Shown piece by piece: positions 18,325 to 27,700 of a stretch of 64,000 nt of DNA. A program made the position numbers and the translations under genes. Under the pieces are notes generated by a model. That model had not been told where the DNA came from, ran no database searches, and saw only the letters and a list, made by a program, of their open reading frames with translations. The DNA lies in NCBI GenBank assembly GCA_019634835.1, contig JAHCAO010000005.1, positions 1 to 64,000 of the forward strand. Reading direction: 5' to 3'. Positions within the stretch are counted from its first letter, which is position 1, and every line of letters begins with the position of its first letter. Source of the stretch: Gammaproteobacteria bacterium (GTDB lineage Bacteria; Pseudomonadota; Gammaproteobacteria; DSM-16500).

Positions 18325-19146
18325 ATGAACACTAGGTTAATTGAAACTGATATTTCAGTTGCTCCTTTGGTACCTAATACAGCACCAGTAATGCCGCAAA
18401 CATACGATGAACAGCCAACCATCTGTTACCCTACAAGTATTTTTTCTGATTGGCCTGATTACCAAGAAGGTGCTATGAGAGATAAAGGAACGGTTTATTT
18501 TGGTAGCCTTTATCATTTGGGGACATATCACGATGATATTAAAATAAAAGGTGAAGCCTCAGTCTACATCGGTCGCGTATTATGGCCTCAACGAGTAGCA
18601 AGAGGATATACTATATGGAGTTATGAAATAAACATGGCTTTTTGGGCGGGAATAATTGATCAAAAACGTAGTTTATTATTACTAACCGATATTAAGCAAT
18701 ATCCAAAAAAGAACGGTGAGAAATCTGGCACTATTTCAGAACTACTTTGGTTACAAGATAATGAATATACCTTTGCACCGAATCCAAACGATCCAATGAC
18801 AACGTATTGCTATCCACCCAAAGATGCATCCACGCCATCTGTAATAATTGACTACAGATTTGTAAACAGCAATGATTCTCTCAATCGTGTTAGAAAACTA
18901 CGTGATGAAGTGCTAGATAAAAGAAAACATCAGTTTGGTCATCAATTATCAAAAAATACTTTATATAAAAAGCGAGATCATAGGCGTCCCAGCAGTTATA
19001 ATAATACACGAGGGAAAATTCAGAAAAATAGATTTAATAACGCTCGCCTTGCAACAACCAGTTTTTGGAATAATCCACAGCGAAAACAACCGCAACCTAG
19101 AGCATCAAATAAAATAACCCTTCGCATGCCAGACAAATCCGGATAA
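18325..19146 (+). CDS. Hypothetical protein with basic C-terminal tail
   Basis: This 273-residue protein matches no family I recognise. Residues 1-50 are Pro/Thr-rich and acidic; 55-175 look like a compact beta-rich domain (TVYFGSLYHLGTYHDDIKIK, ASVYIGRVLWPQRVARGYTI, WSYEINMAFWAGIIDQK); residues 195-273 are strongly basic and low in complexity (RDHRRPSSYNNTRGKIQKNR and RKQPQPRASNKITLRMP). There is no signal peptide. A basic disordered tail is common in type IV effectors and in nucleic-acid binders; either is inference. GTGGAAATGAA precedes the ATG. The gene stands alone. Confidence 0.65.
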   Translation: MNTRLIETDISVAPLVPNTAPVMPQTYDEQPTICYPTSIFSDWPDYQEGAMRDKGTVYFGSLYHLGTYHDDIKIKGEASVYIGRVLWPQRVARGYTIWSYEINMAFWAGIIDQKRSLLLLTDIKQYPKKNGEKSGTISELLWLQDNEYTFAPNPNDPMTTYCYPPKDASTPSVIIDYRFVNSNDSLNRVRKLRDEVLDKRKHQFGHQLSKNTLYKKRDHRRPSSYNNTRGKIQKNRFNNARLATTSFWNNPQRKQPQPRASNKITLRMPDKSG

Positions 19147-19270
19147 TTAATAACCTACCAAAATAAAATTTGGTCATTCGTTTTGTTGTATCGTCAAACT
19201 GATAATGGGATTTCAGACATTTTATTCAGCATGAAAAAATTTTTGTAAAAAATGACTGGCACAATGAAAT

Positions 19271-19864
19271 TTAATTTTTATAGTTAATTTTGTGTTTTTT
19301 TTCGTCTATAGCTTCAGTCACTAGCTCATTCAATAATTTTTTTAATACTGGCACTTCCCTAAAATTTACTATCCTTTCTTTAGAAAATAAACGAAGGCGG
19401 TTACGGATCAATTTCTCTGCTGTTTCTTCATCCACAATATCATTTGTATTGGTTATGACAGGATTATTCACTAATGTAAAAGAAACTGGATCATAGAATA
19501 GACCTAATTTCCTATGATTTTTGATTTCTTCATTTGAGAATCCTGCTTTTTCCAAACGCTTATGGAAGGTTTCTTCATTTTTATCTATCAAGTTTTTTCT
19601 GCTAGTAACTTGGTTCTTCTCTTGTATAGCTATACCGAAGTCATAGTTATCCCTGATTGTGGTATAAGTAATTGCGACAAGTGCTGTTAAAAACACAGAG
19701 ACTAGGGTCATTGTTTTAAACCGATCATCTTCAAGACCCAATAAGCTCTCTTCTATTATGTGGCAGAGTATCGGCGTTAGGATTAAAATGCACGCTAAAT
19801 TAAAGCAATTATCAGATCGCCTTTGATATAGTTCTGGATCACTGATGCTATTTCTTATATTCAT
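19271..19864 (-). CDS. Hypothetical two-helix membrane protein
   Basis: The start is placed at 19864 (MNIRNSISDPELYQRRSD), because AAAGGA lies 6 bases upstream; a longer frame from 19915 has no ribosome binding site. The 197-residue protein has two membrane segments near residues 23-45 (FNLACILILTPILCHIIEES) and 50-75 (MTLVSVFLTALVAITYTTIR), then a cytosolic, charged, helical region with KRLEKAGFSNEEIKNHRKLG and VTEAIDEKKHKINYKN. No family recognised. An inner-membrane or host-membrane location is possible; a lone gene next to orphan proteins fits an accessory or effector role. Confidence 0.65.
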   Translation of the reverse strand: MNIRNSISDPELYQRRSDNCFNLACILILTPILCHIIEESLLGLEDDRFKTMTLVSVFLTALVAITYTTIRDNYDFGIAIQEKNQVTSRKNLIDKNEETFHKRLEKAGFSNEEIKNHRKLGLFYDPVSFTLVNNPVITNTNDIVDEETAEKLIRNRLRLFSKERIVNFREVPVLKKLLNELVTEAIDEKKHKINYKN

Positions 19865-19976
19865 TTCAATCCTTTTAATATTATAAAATAAAAATAAATC
19901 AGCTCTATGTACCAATGGAATGAAAAAAAATCAAGTGCCACTTAGATTTTTTAAAAAATAATATAGAAGTTAGTAT

Positions 19977-20909
19977 TCAAACACCAAGCTGGGCTTTCAC
20001 TGTTGATGCTTTTTCAATCGGAACTAATAATGTATTTATCTCTGCCTTAGGAGTAGATCCATGTGTGTAATCTGGATTTAATTTACTTAACGTTTCCATG
20101 CTAACGCCAGATGATTTAGAAACTTGAGATAAAGAGACAGCTTCTTTTACTTTTAACTCAGTAAAATAGGGCTTATTGCTAATGGGAGGCAATTCTACAC
20201 CATATTTCTCAGGATTTTTTACAATCGCAGCGACAGCTAGTAATTTTGGTACATAATATTTTGTTTCTTTCGGTAAAGGCAAATTCCAAAAACTATCTGT
20301 TCCCGTTTTACGTATAGCAGACTTCACTCTGACCTGACCACAGTTATAAGCGGCAATAGCTAAATACCAATTACCATTAAAATATTTTCCCAAATCATTA
20401 AAGTATGCCAGTGCTGCTCTTGTTGAAGCGATGACGTTTCGGCGCCCGTCATAACCTGATTTTACTTTTACCCCTAATTCATGTGCTGTCTGAGACATTA
20501 ACTGCCACAGCCCTGTTGCGCCAACTTTGGATTTATCGTTGGGATTAAATTCACTTTCGATAATTGGGATCAATGCAATCTCTGCAGGTAACCCACGTGC
20601 TTTCGTTTGCTTATGAATAAAATAAATGTAAGGGCTTGCAGCCTTAAGAATATTATAGAATCTGTCTTGATCTGCCAATAATTTTCGAATCTCAGCCTGA
20701 ACCTGAGCCGATTGCGCTCTATTATCCAATGAGAACTCTCGACTTAAAGTATCCCAAACAGATTCCTCTGTATCATAAACTGAACCCTCACTATAATTAG
20801 CAGGAGTCAAATTCATCACTAGAGTTTCGTCTGCATACCAAGTTGTTAGTAGGTAACTACTCAATACTGCTAAGATGAGATATTTTGTAATATTGGTTAC
20901 TAATTGCAT
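19977..20909 (-). CDS. mltD: Membrane-bound lytic murein transglycosylase, MltD-like
   Basis: The 310-residue protein has an N-terminal hydrophobic anchor (KYLILAVLSSYLLTTWY), then a transglycosylase SLT domain at about 95-230 with the catalytic Glu in IPIIESEFNPNDKSKVGATG, followed by LWQLMSQTAHELGVKV and YLAIAAYNCGQVRVKSAIRK. The C-terminus (SLSQVSKSSGVSMETLSKLN) looks like one LysM-type repeat, fewer than in E. coli MltD. The enzyme cleaves peptidoglycan between MurNAc and GlcNAc to 1,6-anhydro products in the periplasm. It is monocistronic. Confidence 0.85.
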   Translation of the reverse strand: MQLVTNITKYLILAVLSSYLLTTWYADETLVMNLTPANYSEGSVYDTEESVWDTLSREFSLDNRAQSAQVQAEIRKLLADQDRFYNILKAASPYIYFIHKQTKARGLPAEIALIPIIESEFNPNDKSKVGATGLWQLMSQTAHELGVKVKSGYDGRRNVIASTRAALAYFNDLGKYFNGNWYLAIAAYNCGQVRVKSAIRKTGTDSFWNLPLPKETKYYVPKLLAVAAIVKNPEKYGVELPPISNKPYFTELKVKEAVSLSQVSKSSGVSMETLSKLNPDYTHGSTPKAEINTLLVPIEKASTVKAQLGV

Positions 20910-21077
20910 CGCAGCATGTTACTACAAAATTGCTCCTACGTGAACCCCAAATAGAGCAATTTTAAACTTGATTTTAATTTTTTATATATTATTTATATAG
21001 TTATTTTGTAATTTTTTATAAAACTTAATCTACACATAAGTTTTTTCTGTGTGCTAATTTAATAAATTTTGAAACAT

Positions 21078-22136
21078 TTACCTGCAATCAGATTGCATCT
21101 CTAATAATCTTGAACGAGTTCGGATAAAATCGGAGTAAAAATCGCCTCTTTGATATATTTCATCTATAGCAACCTCAGACGAAATGACTAATCGCTTTCG
21201 ACTATCATAAAATATATCGATCATACGAATGAATAAATTAATTTGATTTTTTGCTTCGGGTGGAATCGTCGGAATATTGCTAATAAAAATAGTGTTATAT
21301 TTTCTTGCAATTTCTAAGTAATCTTGCTGACTTCGAGGAACAGTGCAAATAGCATCGAAATTAAACCAAATTGCATCACCAGCCTGTTTTACAATTTGAA
21401 TAGAACGCCCAAGTATTTTAATAGGATTATTTTTTACTAATGCACCATTCGATAATATAGAAAAATTTGATTCCATTCTCTCTGTAGCGAGAGTGTCGTT
21501 AGGAGTAAAAAACACACCTGTATTTTTTACAATTCGTGATCGGTAATCAAATTTTGTCGGCAGATAAAAAACAATAGTATTTTGTTTTAACACAGAAATA
21601 GCAGGTAAAAATAATTGACGCTGCAATCCATTTTTATATAAATCATCTGGCATTACATTAGAGGTGGCAATAAGACACACTCCATGTGAAAACAATGCCT
21701 GAAACAAACGACCCAATAACATTGCATCTACGATATCAGAAACAAAAAACTCATCAAAACACAATAATAAATACTTCCTCGAAAGCTCTTTGGCAATAAT
21801 ATTCAATGGATTTCTTTTACCTTGGTGTTTTTTCAATTCTTCCTGGATCATTTGCATAAATTGATGAAAATGCATACGTATTTTATTAGAAAATGGAATA
21901 CAATGATAAAAACAATCCATTAAAAATGTTTTACCAATACCTACCCCTCCCCATAAATATAAGCCTTGTACTAATCGCGGTTTACGAAATATTGAAAATA
22001 TGCCATGTCGTTTTTGATGTTCTTGAAGTAAATTCCCATAAATTTTTTGTAAGCAAGAGATAGCATCAAATTGATGTTGATCTTGCAAAACTAACCCTTT
22101 ATTACATTGTTCTTGATAATAATCAGTTGGAGTCAT
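21078..22136 (-). CDS. zapE: Cell division protein ZapE (AFG1-type ATPase)
   Basis: The 352-residue protein opens with the family start TPTDYYQEQCNKGLVLQDQH and has the Walker A motif LYLWGGVGIGKTFLMD (about residues 59-74), RMHFHQFMQMIQEELKKHQG, and the Walker B region YLLLCFDEFFVSDIVDAMLL. The C-terminal signature LVISSEVAIDEIYQRGDF and RTRSRLLEMQS closes it. ZapE is a Z-ring-associated ATPase related to mitochondrial AFG1/LACE1. Length is normal. The gene stands alone between MltD and the glutaminyl cyclase. Confidence 0.92.
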   Translation of the reverse strand: MTPTDYYQEQCNKGLVLQDQHQFDAISCLQKIYGNLLQEHQKRHGIFSIFRKPRLVQGLYLWGGVGIGKTFLMDCFYHCIPFSNKIRMHFHQFMQMIQEELKKHQGKRNPLNIIAKELSRKYLLLCFDEFFVSDIVDAMLLGRLFQALFSHGVCLIATSNVMPDDLYKNGLQRQLFLPAISVLKQNTIVFYLPTKFDYRSRIVKNTGVFFTPNDTLATERMESNFSILSNGALVKNNPIKILGRSIQIVKQAGDAIWFNFDAICTVPRSQQDYLEIARKYNTIFISNIPTIPPEAKNQINLFIRMIDIFYDSRKRLVISSEVAIDEIYQRGDFYSDFIRTRSRLLEMQSDCR

Positions 22137-22365
22137 ATGGAAAATCGTTATCTTGAAAGCCGGCAGTCTCCTCTGCGCAACTCACTTAGTTATTTATATT
22201 TTAGCATCATATCTCGTATACATCCCATACATCCATTTTATGGCAGTTTAATATGCAGGTAGAATATCACGTTGAATAAGGACTATCTATACAACAAATA
22301 TTTTTCTTTTGGTATACTCACTCGTATGCTCTTGTAAATAAACCCTAAATTAAAGGAATAACCAC

Positions 22366-23214
22366 TTGAAAAACAGAACATTGAAAATATTAATTCTGTG
22401 CTGCACCCTATTTGCATCATTGATGGTATTTATGGTTTGTAAGGGAAATCCACTAGCTATACCAGATAAATCATCTATAACAGCACAATCTTCGTTAGAA
22501 AAAATATTGGTGTCTGCTCATGTTCCGGAATACCATTATCAAATTATTAACACTTATCCACATAATAAAAATAATTTTACTGAAGGGCTACTCTTAGAGA
22601 ATGGTTATTTGTACGAAAGCAGTGGGTTATATAGAAAATCTAGATTACAAAAAATTGAAGTTAATTCTGGAAAAATTTTACAAACACATTCTCTACCGCC
22701 TCAATATTTTGCTGAAGGTATTACTATATTTGGAGATCAATTATATCAATTAACTTATCGTGAACAAACGGGATTTATTTACGATAAAAACACATTCGCA
22801 TTACAAAAAACTTTTCACTACACAGGCCAAGGATGGGGACTGACAACAGACAATAAGCAACTCATCATGAGTAATGGTTCAGCAACATTATCTTTTATTG
22901 ACCCTCAGACTTTAAAGATATCACACTCTCTATTAGTAGCCGCAAAAGATCAACCCATTCAATCTCTCAACGAACTAGAATATATTAATGGAAAGATATA
23001 CGCTAACGTCTGGCCTACTTCAATTATCATCATAATTTCTCCGGAAAACGGCCGCGTGGAAGGCTGGTTTAATATCAGCGCATTAAAACCAACCTCTGGT
23101 TGCACTTCAGCCGATTGTGTTGCGAATGGCATTGCATATAACGAAATGGACGATACATTATTAGTAACTGGCAAACTGTGGTCTCATCTTTATGCTATTA
23201 AGATATATCCATAG
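22366..23214 (+). CDS. Glutaminyl-peptide cyclotransferase (plant/bacterial type)
   Basis: A signal peptide or lipoprotein-like leader (LKILILCCTLFASLMVFMVC) precedes the five-bladed beta-propeller of the papaya-type glutaminyl cyclase: YQIINTYPHNKNNFTEGLLL, NGYLYESSGLYRKSRLQKIE, FAEGITIFGDQLYQLTYREQ, GWGLTTDNKQLIMSNGSATL, LNELEYINGKIYANVWPT and ANGIAYNEMDDTLLVTGKLW. It converts N-terminal Gln to pyroglutamate in exported proteins. The codon at 22366 is TTG, with AAGGAATAACCAC before it. Its last four codons and stop lie within repeat C1, so that repeat may have supplied the present 3' end. Confidence 0.85.
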   Translation: MKNRTLKILILCCTLFASLMVFMVCKGNPLAIPDKSSITAQSSLEKILVSAHVPEYHYQIINTYPHNKNNFTEGLLLENGYLYESSGLYRKSRLQKIEVNSGKILQTHSLPPQYFAEGITIFGDQLYQLTYREQTGFIYDKNTFALQKTFHYTGQGWGLTTDNKQLIMSNGSATLSFIDPQTLKISHSLLVAAKDQPIQSLNELEYINGKIYANVWPTSIIIIISPENGRVEGWFNISALKPTSGCTSADCVANGIAYNEMDDTLLVTGKLWSHLYAIKIYP

Positions 23215-23327
23215 CGTTTCACCTCAGGTACTCTCTTGACTTGGATTCTGCCAGTGAATATTCGTTTTCATGCTCGTAGATTGTGCGTGAAAACGAATGT
23301 CCATTGTTACCCATGATTTTTACTCTT
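23202..23327 (+). repeat. Family C repeat, copy C1
   Basis: This 126-base segment matches the reverse complement of 36128-36252 over its whole length at roughly 75 percent identity, including the shared blocks CATAGCGTTTCAC, CTGCCAGT, TTCGTTTTCATGCT and ACCCATGATTTTTACTC. Inside, ATTCGTTTTCA (23260-23270) pairs perfectly with TGAAAACGAAT (23288-23298). It overlaps the last 13 bases of the glutaminyl cyclase gene, including the TAG stop. Confidence 0.85.
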
Positions 23328-23424
23328 CAGTAAAACACTACGGGTATAACACCTACTTTACAAAGCAATGAATGATACTATAATGCCATCTGCTATTAAA
23401 CATCCGGCTATAGGGAAAACATGT

Positions 23425-25356
23425 ATGAAAATAAAATTATGGATAATTTGTCTCTTATTAACATCCTCAACTCCTTCCATCATGGCAATGACCAATCAAG
23501 AAATTGTGAATTTTTTAAATCAACCAATCAAACACTATCCAATACATACCCTAACCTTTAAAAATAAACAGCATGCAACTATTCACTGGGAGGCATTACA
23601 TGGTCCTCAACAAATGGGATGGAAAATTAAAACGGTACAAATGAAAAACCAACCCTCCATACTCTTCGCATTTCGTCCTGGAACCAACGAACAATTGCTG
23701 CGCTCCAATGATGCGGGAAATACTTGGATAGCATTATCACTACCATCCAATATCGTTTTGAATAGTCTTCTTTCTATTGATGAAAACCGATTGTTGTTAG
23801 GCACAGAATCAGGTGTCTATTTATCCAATGACAAAGGTAACCATTGGGAGTTTGCATGGGGAAGAGACAAAAATTGTTACAACATGGTAGCAGCGAACCC
23901 TAATTTAATATTAATGCTAACTGATAAAAACACGTCAAGTGAAAATTTATATCGCTCAATAGATGGAGGCAAATCATGGACACCCGCACACCTTGGATTA
24001 AATAGGGACCTTTTTATCTGGGGAATAGGTGGACGCGATGATCTCTTACTGGCTGGCACAGACGGATTAAATATTTCTACCAATGGAGGGCTGTTCTGGA
24101 CGCAAGCCGAAAAGTGGAAAAACTTTCACATCATATATGACATCGTCATTAATAGTAAAAAAGATATCTATCTTACCGATTATTACAGACTCTATAAAAC
24201 AGATCCAATGGGAAAAACTTGGGAAAAAATAAATACTGGAATTGCTGGTAACACTCGGGATGTTAAAATTGATACAAAAGACCATATTTATATTGTGTCT
24301 CACAAAGACAAGTCGGCGGACAAAGAAGGATTATATAAATCAACTGACAATGGTCAAACCTGGCAACTTTTGCACTCGTTTAGTAATATTGGGAATTTCA
24401 CTATTCTTGATAATGGAAAATTACTCGTCAGTACTGAACAAGGTTTAATGCTAAGTGATGAGAGTCAATTAAATTATTCTGCCATACCCACTCCTTTTTC
24501 TATCTCAGAAACTGCAGACGTATTAGCAATAGATGATAACCATCTTTTTATGATTGATGGTCTTTATAACAACTCAGACATTAAAAAGACATTATATCGA
24601 AGCAGTGATGCTGGAAAAACCTGGGAAATTTCTTATTATGGAAAAGCACAGAATATCGTCCAATTTAATCATCAACTCGTTCTTGCTGCTGATGGTAATT
24701 TGATACTAACGTCCAATGATCTTGGCAAAACATGGCAAGAAGCCTATCAGTTTACGGACAAAAGATCCCACGACGGCTTATCCGTTCAACATAATGCCTT
24801 AGTCGTCATGCGCACTGATGGACAGTATGTTTCATCTGACTTATTACATTGGCAAAAATTTTACGATTGCGACTTCGATGCTAGTCAGAATATGGCCTAT
24901 ATTGATGATGCAAATCTTATTTATTTAAACACCGGTAATACTATTCAATATTCCTCAGACCTTGGTAAAACTTGGGCAGTACTGCTGGATAACATTCACG
25001 AACGGGTAGCAGGATTAATGAGCGGCTATCAATCCAAAGTTTTGCTTGCTGCATTTTCTAATGCAGGCGTGATTAAATCAATGGATGGCGGGAAAAGTTG
25101 GGATTTAATTAATAATGGCCTCTATGATTTTAATTTTAAGATGCTTAAAGTGCTAGATGAAAATAATTACTATCTGGCGACAGGTCATGGTGTTTTTCAT
25201 ACACAAGATGGGGGATTACATTGGGTAGCGGAAAATAACGGTTTAGGGGATGAGGAAGTATTAAGTCTGTATGCTGACCATCACTTATTATTAGCGGGTA
25301 CGAATAGTGGTGTATATAGAGCTTATACTAAGGCAACTTCATTGCATGCAAAATAA
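23425..25356 (+). CDS. Secreted beta-propeller protein with BNR/YCF48-like repeats
   Basis: I place the start at 23425 because MKIKLWIICLLLTSSTPSIM followed by A is a clean signal peptide; an upstream in-frame ATG at 23368 adds 19 residues with no such leader. The mature protein (about 620 residues) is built of repeated blades with the Asp-box or BNR pattern Ser-x-Asp-x-Gly-x-x-Trp: RSNDAGNTWIAL, LSNDKGNHWEFA, RSIDGGKSWTPA, KSTDNGQTWQLL, RSSDAGKTWEIS, TSNDLGKTWQEA, YSSDLGKTWAVL and KSMDGGKSWDLI. Such folds occur in sialidases, xyloglucanases and sortilin-like proteins; the catalytic residues of these are not evident, so a binding role is as likely. Monocistronic. Confidence 0.8.
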   Translation: MKIKLWIICLLLTSSTPSIMAMTNQEIVNFLNQPIKHYPIHTLTFKNKQHATIHWEALHGPQQMGWKIKTVQMKNQPSILFAFRPGTNEQLLRSNDAGNTWIALSLPSNIVLNSLLSIDENRLLLGTESGVYLSNDKGNHWEFAWGRDKNCYNMVAANPNLILMLTDKNTSSENLYRSIDGGKSWTPAHLGLNRDLFIWGIGGRDDLLLAGTDGLNISTNGGLFWTQAEKWKNFHIIYDIVINSKKDIYLTDYYRLYKTDPMGKTWEKINTGIAGNTRDVKIDTKDHIYIVSHKDKSADKEGLYKSTDNGQTWQLLHSFSNIGNFTILDNGKLLVSTEQGLMLSDESQLNYSAIPTPFSISETADVLAIDDNHLFMIDGLYNNSDIKKTLYRSSDAGKTWEISYYGKAQNIVQFNHQLVLAADGNLILTSNDLGKTWQEAYQFTDKRSHDGLSVQHNALVVMRTDGQYVSSDLLHWQKFYDCDFDASQNMAYIDDANLIYLNTGNTIQYSSDLGKTWAVLLDNIHERVAGLMSGYQSKVLLAAFSNAGVIKSMDGGKSWDLINNGLYDFNFKMLKVLDENNYYLATGHGVFHTQDGGLHWVAENNGLGDEEVLSLYADHHLLLAGTNSGVYRAYTKATSLHAK

Positions 25357-25380
25357 ATAGTAAAAGGACAAAGACGAGAC

Positions 25381-25409
25381 GTTCCGCTGAAAAACAAAAT
25401 CAGCGGAAC
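25381..25409. terminator. Hairpin between convergent genes
   Basis: GTTCCGCTGA at 25381-25390 pairs perfectly with TCAGCGGAAC at 25400-25409 around a 9-base A-rich loop. It lies between the propeller gene and the convergent carrier-like gene and probably ends transcription from either side, although no long T run follows. Confidence 0.65.
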
Positions 25410-25470
25410 CGTTATAATTGATAATAAATCAGTATGCGTTCTTATTTATTAAATCTCAGCACAAAGTAAA

Positions 25471-26334
25471 TCATGAGTTCGACGGACGATTAGTGACATT
25501 ATTGTACACTGTCTCAGCTAATTTAATGCCAACACCTGTTGCTGCACCTTGAACACCCATGCGTATTGCTGTTGTCTTAAAAAATCCCGGATAAAAACGC
25601 CTAACACCATTTTCTTTATATAACTTGACCGTAGTGTCAACCATACTCGTACCAAGGATTTTTTGGTTGGTAGAGACCACAGAAAACGGGTTACTAGCAA
25701 TCGCCCCCAGCAAACCCGCTATCGCGCCTGAAAGTGCAGGATTAGACATATAGTTTGAAATAAATGACAGCATACTAAAATACACCCCAAATTGAACACC
25801 ATCACGTAGAGCCGTTGCGTGTACACCTCTAAATAAATCAAGATAGTTAAGCTGACGAATCTGCGATACAGGTAAATTATTATATCGTAATGCTTTAATA
25901 ACTGAGATAGGACTTGAAACATAAACAGTAAATAAACCAGCAAAAAAAGCCGATAACTTTTTGTTGGTCTGTGGTGCGATAGGAATCGCTTCAAGCTGAC
26001 GTTCAAAAAACGCTTTAGCCGGAAACAAAAAAATATTCTTGCAAGCAGAGTTAAGGACACCAGGAAAATATCCATTAAACGGTTTTCTAAATGCTACTTT
26101 GAATGCCTCTCTAACAGTAGGTGATAAAGGTTGATTCCAGGTCTGATAAACAAATGCAACTTTGTCGATGGGGAATGTGAGGGTTGATGAAATAGGGCCC
26201 ACCATTAAACCTGTAACTATTGCTTTTTGGTAGTAATTGGAAAATTGATTTGATTGAGAAACTCCTTGACTAAGTACTAAAGACTTTTCACTAGATTCAG
26301 TCTGCTGATTAGTACTTTCACGTGTTGATCGCAT
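25471..26334 (-). CDS. Mitochondrial-carrier-family protein, likely translocated effector
   Basis: The 287-residue protein is built of three related repeats, each starting with a degenerate carrier signature: STLTFPIDKVAFVYQ (Pro55), YVSSPISVIKALR (Pro142) and IASNPFSVVSTNQ (Pro216). The second halves have carrier-type ends, for example YKENGVRRFYPGFFKTTAIR and YLDLFRGVHATALRDGVQFG. In the standard motif PX[DE]XX[KR] the charged residues are mostly lost here (only Asp57 in repeat 1 and Lys146 in repeat 2 remain). Mitochondrial carriers are otherwise eukaryotic; the known bacterial case is Legionella pneumophila LncP, a type IV effector that reaches host mitochondria. The polar N-terminus (RSTRESTNQQTESSEKS) could be cytosolic. 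Effector role is inference from that precedent. Confidence 0.85.
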   Translation of the reverse strand: MRSTRESTNQQTESSEKSLVLSQGVSQSNQFSNYYQKAIVTGLMVGPISSTLTFPIDKVAFVYQTWNQPLSPTVREAFKVAFRKPFNGYFPGVLNSACKNIFLFPAKAFFERQLEAIPIAPQTNKKLSAFFAGLFTVYVSSPISVIKALRYNNLPVSQIRQLNYLDLFRGVHATALRDGVQFGVYFSMLSFISNYMSNPALSGAIAGLLGAIASNPFSVVSTNQKILGTSMVDTTVKLYKENGVRRFYPGFFKTTAIRMGVQGAATGVGIKLAETVYNNVTNRPSNS

Positions 26335-26478
26335 ATTCCCCTCGTATCTTTTATTTACAATAATATTTACGTTGATTATATACTATATTAGTATTAAGTT
26401 ATCATTAAAGTTGGGAATCTTAGCTTTATTTTATTTTGTCTATACGAGTTAATTCAAGTTATAGAAAAGGAATATAAA

Positions 26479-26709
26479 ATGTCTCAGTCCCGTTTCTTTA
26501 AAAGTCAAAATGATGATGACAAACACGACCTCATCGGGCCAAAAGAGCCGTCTAGTCACACACAGAATCAGAATAAAAACATCTCATCTAATTATGAGAA
26601 ACTTTTCACCTGTATTTATGACAACATCAGTCCTTTGCCAGGCACTCTTCATGAATCCTGTTCAAAGGAATTTAAAAATTACATTAACAATCATATGAAG
26701 AAACAATGA
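26479..26709 (+). CDS. Small hydrophilic hypothetical protein
   Basis: The 76-residue frame reads MSQSRFFKSQNDDDKHDLIG, SSHTQNQNKNISSNYEKLFT, CIYDNISPLPGTLHESCSKE and ends NNHMKKQ. AAAGGAATATAAA gives a good ribosome binding site 8 bases before the ATG. It is divergent from the carrier-like gene and convergent with the ankyrin gene. No family recognised; the polar sequence with no signal peptide suits a small cytosolic or translocated protein. Confidence 0.55.
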   Translation: MSQSRFFKSQNDDDKHDLIGPKEPSSHTQNQNKNISSNYEKLFTCIYDNISPLPGTLHESCSKEFKNYINNHMKKQ

Positions 26710-26740
26710 ACATGTGGTCGCTTCCTATCAAAATTCATCA

Positions 26741-27700
26741 TTAATGCTTTCGATACGCGATGGGATGCAACTCCTGCAGCTCGATCCAAATCTCATCATT
26801 CTCTTGCTGGTGAATAGCCGAACGTGGTGTTAAATCCCATAGGTTCAGCTGATATTGATCACATTTTTCGTCTTTATAACTATTAAATGTCATTGATAAT
26901 TGATGCATTAAAGCCTTATCTTTTGAAGGTCTATTATTACAAAAACACCGCATCATACCTTCATAGACTTCAGCATGATAAACCGGTTCTCTAATCTTCA
27001 AACAATGTTTTGCATAGTCATACAATGAAACTTTATCTACATCACTTTCTGTACCCCAACCACCATTCACCATAATATGTGCAATATACCAGCGCAGTGC
27101 ACTTAAACATTTTTTCTTGGTAGCAAAATAATGATTGTCCCTATCAGGTATATGATTTAAATATTCTCCTGCTTTTCCATAGCGATATTGCAAATCTGTT
27201 TCACAAATTTCCATATCATAATAATCATAGGGAGACTTTCCAAATGCATCTATCATTTGTAGATTGGCTTTTGCAGCAAGAAGGGATTTGATAACTGCAT
27301 CGTTACGCAAAATACATGCATAATGTAACGCAGTGAATCCACGATAATCTTGCTCATTCAGATTTGCCCCAAGGGTAATTAGCTTCTGTACAATGTACCC
27401 TGCATTGATTTTAGCTGCTAAAATTAGCGGTGAATTGAGACAAGTTGGCCAATCATCTTTTAAATTAAGTGCCTCCTTATTCTTATCTAACTCTAACAGC
27501 TTGAGTGCTGCCTTTTGCCTATTCCAAGCAAGTGCCTGTAACAAATAAGTATTATGATGACGTGTACAATGATCTTTATTAAAAATAAGCCATTGATTTT
27601 CTAGAGGTAATTCATCTTCTAACTTATCTACAAGTTCGTTTGCACCAATTACCTTAGCTGATACTGGTACTTTATGTGAAGAATTAAAAAAGGAAAACAT
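26741..27700 (-). CDS. Ankyrin-repeat protein, possible effector
   Basis: Of 319 residues, about 48-160 form ankyrin repeats: a degenerate one (TYLLQALAWNRQKAALKLLE), a good one at 89-118 (PLILAAKINAGYIVQKLITL then GANLNEQD), a canonical one at 119-151 (GFTALHYACILRNDAVIKSL) and the start of a fourth. The C-terminal 150 residues (HYFATKKKCLSALRWYIAHI, AEVYEGMMRCFCNNRPSKDK, LNLWDLTPRSAIHQQENDEI) are not recognised. There is no signal peptide. Ankyrin proteins are the commonest eukaryote-like effectors in Legionella and Coxiella; translocation here is inferred from the family and from proximity to the carrier-like gene. Confidence 0.85.
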   Translation of the reverse strand: MFSFFNSSHKVPVSAKVIGANELVDKLEDELPLENQWLIFNKDHCTRHHNTYLLQALAWNRQKAALKLLELDKNKEALNLKDDWPTCLNSPLILAAKINAGYIVQKLITLGANLNEQDYRGFTALHYACILRNDAVIKSLLAAKANLQMIDAFGKSPYDYYDMEICETDLQYRYGKAGEYLNHIPDRDNHYFATKKKCLSALRWYIAHIMVNGGWGTESDVDKVSLYDYAKHCLKIREPVYHAEVYEGMMRCFCNNRPSKDKALMHQLSMTFNSYKDEKCDQYQLNLWDLTPRSAIHQQENDEIWIELQELHPIAYRKH

